64,000 bases of DNA from Sphingomonas sp. TREG-RG-20F-R18-01 (GCF_022662475.1 NZ_JAKNQQ010000007.1:109129-173128); one strand, 5' to 3'; shown: positions 24,977-34,250, numbered from the stretch's first letter. Numbers and translations are program-made. Notes: generated from the sequence alone by a model not told the origin.

Positions 24977-25978
24977 ATGAAACTGGCAAGCCTCAAGTCC
25001 GGCCGCGACGGTGCCCTCGTCGTCGTGTCGAACGATCTCGCCTGGTATGCCGACGCCAGCCACATCGCGCCGACGCTGCAGGCGGCGCTCGATGACTGGG
25101 ACCGGCTCGCCCCCGATCTCGCGAATCTCAGCACCGATCTCGAGCATGAGATGATCCCGATGCGGCGGTTCCACGAACATGCCGCCGCCGCGCCGCTGCC
25201 GCGCGCGTATCAGTGGGCGGACGGCTCGGCCTATGTGAACCACGTCGCCCTGGTGCGGCAGGCGCGCGCGGCGGAGATGCCCGACAGCTTCTGGCACGAT
25301 CCGCTGATGTATCAGGGCGGGTCCGACGGGTTCCTCGGCCCGCGCGATGCGATCCCGCTTGCGGACGAAAGCTGGGGCTGCGATTTCGAGGGCGAAGTCG
25401 TCGTCGTGACGGGCGACGTGCCGCAGGGCGCGAGCCGCGAGGACGCGCTGGCGGCGGTGCGGCTGGTCGGGCTGACCAACGACGTCTCGCTCCGCAATCT
25501 GATCCCGGGCGAGCTCGCCAAGGGCTTCGGTTTCTTCCAGTCCAAGCCAGCGAGCGCCTTCTCGCCGGTGTTCGTCACGCCCGACTCGCTCGGCGACTGG
25601 TGGCAGGACGGCAAGCTCCACCGCACGCTGATGATCGACCTCAACGGCCAGCCGTTCGGGCGAGTCGCGGCGGGCGAGGACATGACCTTCGATTTCGGCA
25701 CGCTGATCGCGCATGCCGCCAAGACGCGCGCGCTGGGGGCAGGGACGATCGTCGGGTCGGGGACGGTCTCCAACCGCGATTCGGATGGCGGACCGGGCAA
25801 GCCGATCGCGGCGGGCGGCGTCGGCTATGCGTGCCTCGCCGAGGTGCGGACGGTGGAGACGATCCTCGAGGGGGGCGCGAAGACGCCGTTCCTCAAGGCG
25901 GGCGATACCGTGCGGATCTGGGCCGAGGACGACAAGCGGCACCCGATCTTCGGGGTGATCGAACAGACGGTGGGGTAA
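24977..25978 (+). CDS. Fumarylacetoacetate hydrolase family protein
   Basis: A 333-residue FAH-fold enzyme that probably hydrolyses a C-C or related bond of a diketo acid, with a metal bound by acidic residues. DFEGEVVVVTGD supplies the metal-binding Glu pair, and NDVSLRNLI with KGFGFFQSKP is the conserved loop. AGGAGAG lies seven bases before the ATG. The N-terminal 110 residues follow the two-domain bacterial type. No tyrosine or homogentisate genes lie nearby, so the substrate is open. Confidence 0.88.
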   Translation: MKLASLKSGRDGALVVVSNDLAWYADASHIAPTLQAALDDWDRLAPDLANLSTDLEHEMIPMRRFHEHAAAAPLPRAYQWADGSAYVNHVALVRQARAAEMPDSFWHDPLMYQGGSDGFLGPRDAIPLADESWGCDFEGEVVVVTGDVPQGASREDALAAVRLVGLTNDVSLRNLIPGELAKGFGFFQSKPASAFSPVFVTPDSLGDWWQDGKLHRTLMIDLNGQPFGRVAAGEDMTFDFGTLIAHAAKTRALGAGTIVGSGTVSNRDSDGGPGKPIAAGGVGYACLAEVRTVETILEGGAKTPFLKAGDTVRIWAEDDKRHPIFGVIEQTVG

Positions 25979-26023
25979 GGGGGCGAGGCGCTACCTTTTC
26001 TTCCCTCATCTCATCCCTCATTT

Positions 26024-26126
26024 CTTCCCCGGCGAAGGCCGGGGCCCAGTAGCGCAGGTTGCTGTAATCTTGCGCAGCGTCAGACAACAACGCGCCCTCG
26101 ACTGGGCCCCGGCCTTCGCTGGGGAA
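26024..26126. repeat. Family A palindromic repeat (25979-26283 gap)
   Basis: Terminal inverted repeats cttccccggcgaaggccggg and complement, with an inner ttgcgcagcgtcag. The remaining 157 bases to the E1 alpha start are somewhat AT-rich (gaaattttataacaac near 26206) and probably hold the bkd promoter. No distinct -35/-10 pair was chosen. Confidence 0.82.
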
Positions 26127-26283
26127 GGAATAAAGAAGACCGGAAAAGCGACGGAACCCACGGAATTTGCGTCACCCGGCGCAGACCCCCTCGCCAAGCC
26201 CCGCGAAATTTTATAACAACGCCGCGCATAGAACGAATCTGCCCGCTGGCCATCGGCCGGAGAGGCGTCCGCTTGGAGAGTAT

Positions 26284-27582
26284 ATGGCACGCGACCCGGT
26301 CCCGGCCCATCTGAAGAAGAACCTGCCACCGCTGTCGCTCTATGTGCCCGAGCCCAAGTTCCGGCCCGGCGACGCGGTCGACTTCACGCAGGTTCCGATT
26401 CCCGCAGCGGGCGAAACCCGCCGCCCCGACATTGGCGATGCGGCGCAGAGCTTTACCGATCTGGCGTATCAACTCGTCCGCGTGCTCGACGAGGATGGCC
26501 AGGCGGTCGGCCCGTGGAACCCGCGGCTCTCCCCCGATACGCTGCGCGCGATGCTGCGCAGCATGGCGCAGGTCCGCGCGTTCGACGAACGCATGTTCCG
26601 CGCGCAGCGGCAGGGCAAGACGAGCTTCTACATGAAGTGCACCGGCGAAGAGGCGGTCGCGGTCGCGGCGGCCTATGCGCTCGATTACGAGGACATGTGC
26701 TTCCCGTCCTATCGCCAGCAGGGCCTGCTCATCGCGCGCAACTGGTCGATGGTCGACATGATGAACCAGATCTATTCGAACAGCGCGGATCGGTTGCAGG
26801 GCAAGCAGTTGCCGATCATGTATTCGGTCAAGGAAGCCGGCTTCTTCTCGATCTCGGGCAATCTCACCACGCAATACCCCCAAGCGGTCGGCTGGGCGAT
26901 GGCGAGCGCGGCCAAGGGCGACACGCGGATCGCGGCGACCTGGTGCGGCGAGGGTTCGACCGCCGAGGGCGACTTCCACTCCGCCTGCACCTTCGCGAGT
27001 GTCTATCGCGCGCCGGTGATCTTCAACGTCGTCAACAACCAGTGGGCGATCTCGTCCTTCTCAGGCTTTGCGGGCGCCGAATCGACGACCTTCGCGGCAC
27101 GTGCGGTCGGCTACGGGATCGCAGGGCTGCGGGTCGACGGCAATGACGCGCTCGCGGTCTATGCCGCGACCGCCTGGGCGGCGGAGCGCGCACGGACCAA
27201 TCAGGGGCCGACGCTGATCGAGCATTTCACCTATCGCGCCGAAGGTCATTCGACCTCGGACGATCCGGGGCAATATCGCTCGGCGGGCGAGCCGACCGCA
27301 TGGCCGCTCGGCGACCCGATCGCGCGGTTGAAGGCGCATCTGATCGCGCTCGGCGAATGGGACGAGGAGCGCCACGCGACGCAGGACAAGGAGTTGGCCG
27401 AAATGGTCAAGGCCGCGCAGAAGCAGGCCGAAGCCAACGGCGTGCTCGGCCACGGCCTGCACCAGCCGCTCGACTCGCTGTTCGACGGCGTGTTCGAGGA
27501 GATGCCGTGGCATCTCAAGGAACAGCAGGCGCAAATGATCGCCGAGGAAACCGCCAGCGGCCGCCCATGGGCGCGCAAGTGA
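26284..27582 (+). CDS. 2-oxoisovalerate (branched-chain 2-oxoacid) dehydrogenase E1 alpha
   Basis: A 432-residue thiamine-diphosphate-dependent E1 alpha subunit that decarboxylates the 2-oxoacids of Val, Leu and Ile. The TPP motif begins at GEGSTAEGDFHSA and ends in NNQWAIS (GDG-like to NN). The phosphorylation-loop-like YRAEGHSTSDDPGQYR is characteristic of branched-chain E1. The ATG at 26284 follows ggagag. First gene of a three-gene operon (E1 alpha, E1 beta, E2). An E3 gene is not in the window. Confidence 0.94.
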   Translation: MARDPVPAHLKKNLPPLSLYVPEPKFRPGDAVDFTQVPIPAAGETRRPDIGDAAQSFTDLAYQLVRVLDEDGQAVGPWNPRLSPDTLRAMLRSMAQVRAFDERMFRAQRQGKTSFYMKCTGEEAVAVAAAYALDYEDMCFPSYRQQGLLIARNWSMVDMMNQIYSNSADRLQGKQLPIMYSVKEAGFFSISGNLTTQYPQAVGWAMASAAKGDTRIAATWCGEGSTAEGDFHSACTFASVYRAPVIFNVVNNQWAISSFSGFAGAESTTFAARAVGYGIAGLRVDGNDALAVYAATAWAAERARTNQGPTLIEHFTYRAEGHSTSDDPGQYRSAGEPTAWPLGDPIARLKAHLIALGEWDEERHATQDKELAEMVKAAQKQAEANGVLGHGLHQPLDSLFDGVFEEMPWHLKEQQAQMIAEETASGRPWARK

Positions 27583-27618
27583 TGGGTGCCCGGCCCAGCG
27601 GCGCAGCCACCATGTCCT

Positions 27619-27694
27619 CCTTCTTTCTTCGTGGCTTAGTGTCTTCGTGCGAGTCAAAATTTCTCGCACAAAGCCACAAAGCCACGAAGAAGGT
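27619..27694. repeat. Family E palindromic repeat between E1 alpha and E1 beta genes
   Basis: The arms cttcgtggcttagtgtcttc and cacaaagccacaaagccacg form an imperfect inverted repeat within the operon. This is the only copy in the window and is AT-richer than its surroundings. Confidence 0.65.
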
Positions 27695-27727
27695 TTTCAG
27701 AGCCGCAGTCGCGGCGGGTGCAGCAGC

Positions 27728-28753
27728 ATGACTGAATCGACTCGCATGAACATGATCCAGGCGATCAACTCCGCCATGGACGTGATGATGGACCGTGACC
27801 CCGACATCGTCGTGATGGGCGAGGACGTCGGCTACTTCGGCGGCGTGTTCCGCGCGACCGCTGGGCTCCAGAGCAAATACGGCAAGACCCGCGTGTTCGA
27901 CACGCCGATCACCGAGTGCGGCATCATCGGCGTCGCGGTCGGCATGGGCGCGTACGGCCTGCGCCCGGTCCCCGAGATCCAGTTCGCGGATTACATCTAC
28001 CCCGCGCTCGACCAGTTGGTCAGCGAAGCGGCACGGTTGCGTTATCGTTCGGCGGGGGAATTCACCGCGCCGATCACGGTGCGCTCGCCGTTCGGTGGCG
28101 GCATCTTCGGCGGGCAGACCCACAGCCAGAGCCCCGAGGGGATCTTCACGCATATCTCGGGCGTCAAGACGGTGATTCCCTCGACCCCCTATGACGCCAA
28201 GGGCCTGCTGATCGCGGCGATCGAGGACAATGATCCGACGATCTTCTTCGAACCCAAGCGGATCTACAACGGTCCATTCGACGGCCATTGGGACCGCCCG
28301 ACGCAAAACTGGTCGCAGCATCCCGCGGGCGAGGTGCCGACCGGCTATTACAAGATCGAGCTCGGCAAGGCGAAGGTGGTCCGTCCCGGCGAGGCGCTGA
28401 CGATCCTGGCGTACGGCACGATGGTCCACGTCGCGCTGGCGGTGATCGCGGAGGCCGGCGTCGACGCCGAGGTGATCGACCTGCGCACGCTGGTGCCGCT
28501 CGACATCGAGACGATCGCGGCATCGGTGGAGAAGACCGGGCGCTGCATGATCATCCACGAGGCGACGCGGACCAGCGGGTTCGGCGCGGAACTGTCTGCA
28601 CAGGTGCAGGAGCGTTGCTTCTACCACCTCGAAGCCCCAATCGAGCGCGTCACCGGGTTCGACACGCCCTATCCGCACAGCCTTGAATGGGCGTATTTCC
28701 CGGGTCCGGTCCGGATCGGCGAGGCGCTCAAGAAGATTATGAAGGACGCATAA
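27728..28753 (+). CDS. 2-oxoisovalerate dehydrogenase E1 beta
   Basis: A 341-residue E1 beta subunit that forms the TPP active site with E1 alpha. MGEDVGYFGGVFRATAGL, DTPITECGIIGVAVGMGAYG and EIQFADYIYPALDQ are typical of the family. VIDLRTLVPLDIETI and ETGFGAE-like TSGFGAELSA lie in the transketolase C-terminal domain. ATG 27728 is used because the upstream extension is repeat sequence. No strong ribosome binding site is seen. Its TAA overlaps the E2 start (TAATG). Confidence 0.94.
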   Translation: MTESTRMNMIQAINSAMDVMMDRDPDIVVMGEDVGYFGGVFRATAGLQSKYGKTRVFDTPITECGIIGVAVGMGAYGLRPVPEIQFADYIYPALDQLVSEAARLRYRSAGEFTAPITVRSPFGGGIFGGQTHSQSPEGIFTHISGVKTVIPSTPYDAKGLLIAAIEDNDPTIFFEPKRIYNGPFDGHWDRPTQNWSQHPAGEVPTGYYKIELGKAKVVRPGEALTILAYGTMVHVALAVIAEAGVDAEVIDLRTLVPLDIETIAASVEKTGRCMIIHEATRTSGFGAELSAQVQERCFYHLEAPIERVTGFDTPYPHSLEWAYFPGPVRIGEALKKIMKDA

Positions 28754-30138
28754 TGGCACGCTTTACCTTCAAGCTCCCCGACATCGGCGAAGGCATTTCC
28801 GAGGCGGAGATCGTCGCCTGGCACGTAAAGGTCGGCGAACGCGTCGAGGAGGACCAGCAGGTCGCCGACATGATGACCGACAAGGCCACGGTCGAGATGG
28901 AATCGCCCGTCTCGGGCGTGGTGGTCGAACTCGCGGGCGAAGTCGGCGACCAGGTGTCGATCGGCGCGGCGCTGGTGGTGATCGAGACCGATGCCGACGT
29001 TTCCGCCGAGGAAGCGCCTGCGTTGCGGAGCGACGAACCGGCGGAGCTGAAGGCCGCACCGGCGAGCGCGGAGCAGGTCGAGGTCGCGCAGCAATATGAG
29101 GCGGAGAATCCGGGGGTGGAGGAGGTCACTTCTTCTCCCTCGTCCGCTTCCTCTTCTTCTTCCCCGGCGGAGGCCGGGGCCCAGTCGCGGCCGGCTGGTA
29201 ACGAAGCGCCGTCCTCACCAACCTCGACCTCCGCGACTGGGCCCCGGCCTTCGCCGGGGAAGGAAGATCACGAGAAGAAGAGCGTTCTCGCGTCCCCCGC
29301 GGTCCGCGCGCGCGCGGCGGATCTCGGCGTCGACCTCTCGCAGATCAAGGCCGAGGGCGACCGCATCCGCCACAGCGATCTCGACGCGTTCCTCCGCTAC
29401 GGCGGCGCGCAAGGCTATCACGCCCCGCACGCCTCCAATGCCCGCGCGGACGAGGCGATCAAGGTCATCGGCATGCGCCGCCGCATCGCCGAGAACATGG
29501 CCGCGTCGAAGCGTGCGATCCCGCACTTCACCTATGTCGACGAGATCGACGTCACCGCGCTGGAGGCAATGCGCGCGGACCTCAACGCTAACCGCGGCGG
29601 ACGCCCCAAGCTGACGCTGCTCCCGCTGCTGATCGTCGCAATCTGCAAGACGATCCCGGCGTTCCCGATGCTCAACGCGCGCTATGACGACGAGGCGGGC
29701 GTGGTCACGCGGCACGGCAGCGTGCACCTGGGCATGGCGACGCAGACCGACGCGGGCCTCACCGTCCCCGTCATCCGCGACGCGCAGGACCGCAACGTCT
29801 GGCAGCTCGCGACCGAGATCGTGCGCCTCGCCGAAGCCGCCCGCGCGAACAAGCTCGCGCCCAGCGAGATGGGCGGCGGCACGCTCACCGTCACCTCGCT
29901 CGGCCCGCTCGGCGGGATCGCGACGACGCCGGTCATCAACCGCCCCGAAGTCGCGATCATCGGCCCGAACAAGATCGTCGAACGGCCCATATTTGTCGGC
30001 GACGAGATCGTGCGCGCGAAGCTGATGAACCTGTCGATCAGCTGCGACCACCGCGTGGTCGACGGCTGGGATGCCGCGAGCTTCGTCCAGGCGCTGCGCA
30101 AGTATCTGGAAACGCCGGTCCTGCTCTTCGCGAACTGA
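28753..30138 (+). CDS. Branched-chain 2-oxoacid dehydrogenase E2 (dihydrolipoyl acyltransferase) with repeat-encoded linker
   Basis: A 461-residue E2 core. The lipoyl domain occupies about 1-80 with the lipoylated Lys in MTDKATVEM. The peripheral-subunit-binding domain is near 180-215 (ASPAVRARAADLGVD). The acyltransferase domain ends with the catalytic DHRVVDGWDAA. The linker between lipoyl and binding domains includes residues about 136-171, which are the in-frame translation of a family A repeat (29158-29263). The insert is Ser/Pro/Ala-rich and would suit a flexible linker. It overlaps the E1 beta stop. Confidence 0.94.
   Translation: MARFTFKLPDIGEGISEAEIVAWHVKVGERVEEDQQVADMMTDKATVEMESPVSGVVVELAGEVGDQVSIGAALVVIETDADVSAEEAPALRSDEPAELKAAPASAEQVEVAQQYEAENPGVEEVTSSPSSASSSSSPAEAGAQSRPAGNEAPSSPTSTSATGPRPSPGKEDHEKKSVLASPAVRARAADLGVDLSQIKAEGDRIRHSDLDAFLRYGGAQGYHAPHASNARADEAIKVIGMRRRIAENMAASKRAIPHFTYVDEIDVTALEAMRADLNANRGGRPKLTLLPLLIVAICKTIPAFPMLNARYDDEAGVVTRHGSVHLGMATQTDAGLTVPVIRDAQDRNVWQLATEIVRLAEAARANKLAPSEMGGGTLTVTSLGPLGGIATTPVINRPEVAIIGPNKIVERPIFVGDEIVRAKLMNLSISCDHRVVDGWDAASFVQALRKYLETPVLLFAN
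29158..29263. repeat. Family A palindromic repeat inside the E2 gene
   Basis: A complete copy with both terminal arms (ttccccggcggaggccgggg and its complement) and the inner core gtaacgaagcgc. It sits in the interdomain linker of E2, keeps the frame and has no stop codon. Flanks are Ser-rich (tcttcttct) and gaagatcacgag. Confidence 0.85.
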
Positions 30139-30211
30139 GGGGCGCGGGCGGGGCAGGGCGCAGGCGCGCCTTGCCCTCGCCAAATTCCGTCATCCCCGCG
30201 GAGGCACAAGT

Positions 30212-30300
30212 GTTCTCCCGCGAAGGCGGGAGCCCAGGAGTCTCGAGAGCTGTAAGATGGCGTTTTGCTTAGCCCTGGATTCCCGCCTTCGCGGGAAAAC
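30212..30300. repeat. Family B palindromic repeat (30139-30368 gap)
   Basis: The arms gttctcccgcgaaggcggg and tcccgccttcgcgggaaaac flank gtaagatggcgttttgctt. It is followed at 30321 by gactttcgcgggggtctcgc, the short motif shared with other repeats. It lies between convergent genes. Confidence 0.78.
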
Positions 30301-30368
30301 AGCAAGTGGGGGCATAAACTGACTTTCGCGGGGGTCTCGCCTGCGCGGGAGAGGTAGGGGAGGAACCC

Positions 30369-31154
30369 CTACTTCCCCCGCGTCTTCTGCAACGACCCCG
30401 CCATCGATCGCGCCACCCCGCGCGGCGTGAAGCGGATCGCGCCCGCCATCACGCTGTTAAGCAGCCCCGAAACCGCGACCGCGCGGTTCGCCGCCAGCGC
30501 GCGCAGCCCGTCGCGGACCACCACGTCGGGCTCGGTCGCGAACCGCTTGAACAGCTCGCTATCCCCCATGTCCGCCACCTCGGCGAATTCGGTCCGCGTC
30601 GGCCCGGGGCACAGGGCCGACACGCGCACGCCGCCCGCCTTCACTTCCTCGTGCAATCCTTCGGAAAAGCTCAGCACGAACGCCTTGGTCGCATAATAGA
30701 CGCTCATCCACGGCCCCGGCTGAAAGGCCGCGGTCGAGGCGACGTTGAGGATTGCGCCGTCGCGCCGCTGGAGCATCCCCGGCAGCACCGCATGGCACAA
30801 TTCCACCAGCGCGCGGCAGTTGAGGTCGATCATCCGCGCCTGCATCGCGCCATCCAGTTCGGCGAACGCGCCGCGCGCGCCATAGCCCGCGTTGTTGATC
30901 AGCGTGGTGACCGCAAGCCCGCGCCGCGCGACTTCGGCGATCAGCGCTTCGGGCGCGCCCGGCGCGGCGAGGTCGCTCGCGATGACGTCGGCGGCGACCT
31001 GATGGTCGACCCGGATCCGCTGCGCGAGCGCCTCGAGCCGGTCGGTGCGGCGCGCGACCAGAATGACGTTCTCCCCCGTCGCCGCGACCGCGAGCGCAAA
31101 GCGTTCGCCAAGGCCGGCGGACGCGCCGGTGATCAACGTCGTGCCGTGCGCCAT
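30369..31154 (-). CDS. SDR-family NAD(P)-dependent oxidoreductase
   Basis: A 261-residue short-chain dehydrogenase of the DltE/YqjQ-like group. TGASAGLGERFA is the cofactor-binding motif, NNAGYGARG the NNAG motif, Ser is in NVASTAAFQPGP and YYATKAFV carries Tyr and Lys. ARRTDRL after the second strand suggests NADP preference. gggggaaatcgc precedes the ATG at 31154. The substrate is unknown. It is divergent from the hydrolase-OsmC gene. Confidence 0.9.
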   Translation of the reverse strand: MAHGTTLITGASAGLGERFALAVAATGENVILVARRTDRLEALAQRIRVDHQVAADVIASDLAAPGAPEALIAEVARRGLAVTTLINNAGYGARGAFAELDGAMQARMIDLNCRALVELCHAVLPGMLQRRDGAILNVASTAAFQPGPWMSVYYATKAFVLSFSEGLHEEVKAGGVRVSALCPGPTRTEFAEVADMGDSELFKRFATEPDVVVRDGLRALAANRAVAVSGLLNSVMAGAIRFTPRGVARSMAGSLQKTRGK

Positions 31155-31234
31155 GCGATTTCCCCCGATGTGTCCGCGCATGGTAGAGCGCGTGCCGGGT
31201 GCGGGCAATCGTCCCGCCGGCACGGAGACAGACG

Positions 31235-32433
31235 ATGAAGCGCGAGGTTCGGTTCCCCAATGCGGAAGGCGTGATGCTGGCGGGATCGCTCGAGCGCCCG
31301 CCGGGCCGGGTGCGTGCGGTCGCGCTGTTCGCGCATTGCTTCACCTGCACCGCGCAGAGCCACGCTGCGCGCCGCGTCAGCCTCGCGCTCGCCGAACAGG
31401 GGATCGCGACGCTGCGGTTCGATTTCACCGGGCTGGGCGCGAGCGAGGGTACGTTCGCCGACAGCCACTTCAGCGCGAACGTCGCGGATCTGGTCGCGGC
31501 GGCGGATTTCCTCGCGGGCGACATCGGCGCACCCGACATCCTGATTGGCCATTCGCTCGGCGGCGCTGCGGTGATCGCGGCGGCGGAGCATATCCCGGCG
31601 GCGCGCGCGGTGGTGACGATCGCCGCACCGTTCGATCCGCGCCACGTGCTCCATCTCATCAAGGGGGCGGACGACCTCGCCGACGAACCGCGCGAGGTGT
31701 CGATCGGCGGCGGCCGTTCCGGATCGGGCGCGAGTTCCTCGCCTCGGTCGAGGGGCAGGACCAGGCGAACCGGCTCGCGCATCTCAAGCGCGCGCTGCTC
31801 GTGCTGCATTCGGCGACCGATGCGACCGTCGGGGTGGAGAATGCGCGCGCGATCTTCGAGGCGGCGAAACACCCCAAGAGCTTCGTCGCGCTGGATGGCG
31901 CGGACCATCTGCTGACCGATCCGGCGCAGGCGAGCTATGCCGCGCAGCTCATCGCCGCCTGGGTCCAGCCGTTCCTCGGCGCGGCGATGCCGGTGGGAGA
32001 GGTGCCCGAGGGCCATGTCCGCGTGACCTCGACCGAGGCGAAATTCGTCCAGATCGTCGAATCGGCGGGGCACAGCTTCCTTGCGGACGAGCCGCTCAGG
32101 ATGGGCGGGAGCGATCTCGGGCCGACGCCGTACGACCTGCTGCTCGCCGCGCTGGGGACATGCACCGCGATGACGCTCCGGCTGGTCGCGGCGAACGAGG
32201 GGATCCCGCTCGACGGTGTCGCGGTGACGTTGCACCACCGCCGCCATCACGCCGATGATTGCGCCGCGGCGGCGGGCGGGCGGCCGCAGATCGAAGTGCT
32301 CGAGCGGGTGGTGACGCTGCAAGGCGCGCTGACCGACGCACAGCGCGCACGAATGCTGGCGATCGCGGACAAATGCCCGGTGCATCGCACGCTCGCAGGC
32401 GACCCGCGGATCGAGACGCGGCTGGCGGAGTGA
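31235..32433 (+). pseudogene. Bifunctional alpha/beta hydrolase-OsmC family protein, frameshifted
   Basis: The product joins an N-terminal alpha/beta hydrolase (HCFTCTAQSHAARRVS, DFTGLGASEG, GHSLGG nucleophile elbow) to a C-terminal OsmC-like domain (DLGPTPYDLLLAALGTCTAM, DKCPVHRTL, with the peroxidatic and resolving Cys). The first part reads in one frame to EVSIGGG near 31710, and homology resumes one frame back at RPFRIGREFLASV. The whole span is 1199 bases, one short of 400 codons. A single base seems lost in the run of ggc/cgg near 31705-31715. This is either a true mutation or a sequencing error in GC-rich DNA. Confidence 0.85.
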
Positions 32434-32456
32434 GGGAGCCTGGGGTAGCTGAACGC

Positions 32457-32756
32457 GTTACCCCGGCGAAGGCAAGACCTTTGCGAAAGTCGCTCGATCC
32501 CACATCCGTTACCCCGGCGAAGGCCGGGGCCGTGTAATTATCCGGGCGCCGCGAGGCGGCTGGGTGCGGTATCGCCGGTTTTGCCCCCTGACATGGCGGC
32601 CCCAGCCTGCGCCGGGGTGACGGGAAGGGCCAACAAAGCGACTTTCGCAGAGGTCTCGCGAAGGCCGGGGCCGCCATGTCCGGCGCCCGCGACCGGCGAT
32701 ACGGCACTCCGTCGCGCCCGATAACCACACGGCCCCGGCCTTCGCGAGACCATAGG
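32457..32756. repeat. Cluster of broken family A repeats (32434-32922 gap)
   Basis: Several half and whole family A arms (ccccggcgaaggccggggcc, gcgccggggtgacgg and complements) are nested here. Two copies of the motif gacctctgcgaaagtcg occur in opposite orientation at 32475-32492 (one mismatch) and 32639-32655. No gene is supported in this 489-base gap. Confidence 0.7.
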
Positions 32757-32845
32757 TGTTCTCCCGCGAAGGCGGGAGTCCAGGAGTCACGAGAACTGTA
32801 ATCGTTGTTCTGCTTGGCTCTGGATTCCCGCCTTCGCGGGAAAAC
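32757..32845. repeat. Family B palindromic repeat
   Basis: The arms gttctcccgcgaaggcggg and tcccgccttcgcgggaaaac enclose gtaatcgttgttctgcttgg. It adjoins the broken family A cluster. Confidence 0.78.
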
Positions 32846-32922
32846 AGGAGATGACCGGTCGGTAACCCAAGTTTCGCAGACGTCCCGTCTTCGTCGGGGT
32901 GGTCGCGGGTCAGCCTGGCGCG

Positions 32923-34119
32923 CTACACGATCTCGAACAACCCCGCTGCGCCCATCCCGCCCGCGGTGCACATCGACACAACCACCCAGCGCACCCCGCG
33001 CTTGCGCCCCTCGATCAGCGCGTGGCCGACGAGGCGCGACCCGGTCATTCCGAATGGATGCCCGATCGCGATCGCGCCGCCGTTGACGTTATACTTCTCC
33101 GGATCGATCCCGAGCGTGTCGCGGCAATAGAGGCATTGCGATGCGAACGCCTCGTTGAGTTCCCACAAGCCGATATCCGCGACGCTCAGCCCCGCGCGCG
33201 CGAGCAATTTGGGGATCGCGAAGACCGGGCCGATCCCCATCTCGTCGGGCGCGCACCCCGCCGCCTGGAACCCGCGGTACAGCCCGAGCACGTCGCGGCC
33301 CTCGGCCTTGGCGGTGGCGTGATCCATCACGATCTGCGCCGATGCGCCGTCCGACAGCTGGCTCGCATTGCCCGCGGTGATCGTCTCGCCCGGACCGGTG
33401 AATGCGCCCCCCGGCCACACCGTCTTGAGCCCCGACAGCGCTTCCAGCGTCGTCCCCGGGCGAATGCCCTCGTCCTGCGCGAGCGTCACCGTCTCGCTGC
33501 CGGTGCGCGCGCCCGCCTTGTCGAACAGCGCCTTCTCGACCGTGATCGGCGCGATCTCCTCGACGAACGCGCCCGTCTCCAGCCCGCGCGCGGCGCGTTG
33601 CTGGCTCTGCGCCCCATAGGCGTCCTGCGCCGCGCGGGTGATCCCGTAGCGTTGCGCGACGATCTCGGCGGTCTCGATCATCGGGATGTAAGCGGCTGGC
33701 TCGCGGTCGGTGACCGAGCTGTTGACGAAACGCGGCGCATCCTTGGTGACGGTCAGGCTCACCGATTCCATCCCGCCCGCAAGCGCGACGTCGATCTCGT
33801 CGCACAGGATCGACCGCGCGGCGAGCGCGATCGCGGTCAGCCCCGAGCCGCATTTGCGATCGAGCGTGAAGGCGGGAACGGTCTGCGGCAGCCCCGCGGC
33901 GAAGGTCGCCATCCGCCCCGCGTTGCCGCCCTGGCTGCCCCATTGGTTGCCGACGCCCCAGAAGATCTCGTCGATCCGCGCGGGGTCGATCCCGGCGCGG
34001 GTCACAGCGGCGTTCATCACGTGCGCGGCGAGCACCGGCGCCTCGGTCACGTTGAACGCACCGCGATACGCCTTGCCGATCGGCGTCCGGGCGGTGGAAA
34101 CGATCGCGGCTTCACGCAT
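32923..34119 (-). CDS. Acetyl-CoA C-acyltransferase (thiolase), second copy
   Basis: A 398-residue thiolase. The nucleophile Cys is in DRKCGSGLTA (about residue 89), the His in NVNGGAIAIGHPFGMTGSR, the second Cys in CTAGGMGAAGLFE, and the NEAFAS loop is present. MREAAIVSTARTPIGKAYRG is the usual N-terminus. It is only moderately like the thiolase at 12909, which suggests different chain length preferences. It stands alone between repeat regions. Confidence 0.93.
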   Translation of the reverse strand: MREAAIVSTARTPIGKAYRGAFNVTEAPVLAAHVMNAAVTRAGIDPARIDEIFWGVGNQWGSQGGNAGRMATFAAGLPQTVPAFTLDRKCGSGLTAIALAARSILCDEIDVALAGGMESVSLTVTKDAPRFVNSSVTDREPAAYIPMIETAEIVAQRYGITRAAQDAYGAQSQQRAARGLETGAFVEEIAPITVEKALFDKAGARTGSETVTLAQDEGIRPGTTLEALSGLKTVWPGGAFTGPGETITAGNASQLSDGASAQIVMDHATAKAEGRDVLGLYRGFQAAGCAPDEMGIGPVFAIPKLLARAGLSVADIGLWELNEAFASQCLYCRDTLGIDPEKYNVNGGAIAIGHPFGMTGSRLVGHALIEGRKRGVRWVVVSMCTAGGMGAAGLFEIV

Positions 34120-34250
34120 GATGGGGGACCTTTCGAGGATCGGGTATGGTGGGTTGTAGAGGGGGAGGCGTCGTGGCGTAAAGAGCTTCCGTTTGTTTGT
34201 GCGAGGGCGAGCGTATTTCCGAAGGGGCGGGAGGGCACTCCAAAGCCGGC

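Noticed and set aside
30559..32385. 608-codon minus-strand frame across the SDR and hydrolase genes
   Set aside because: It overlaps two better-supported genes in other frames and shows no family pattern.
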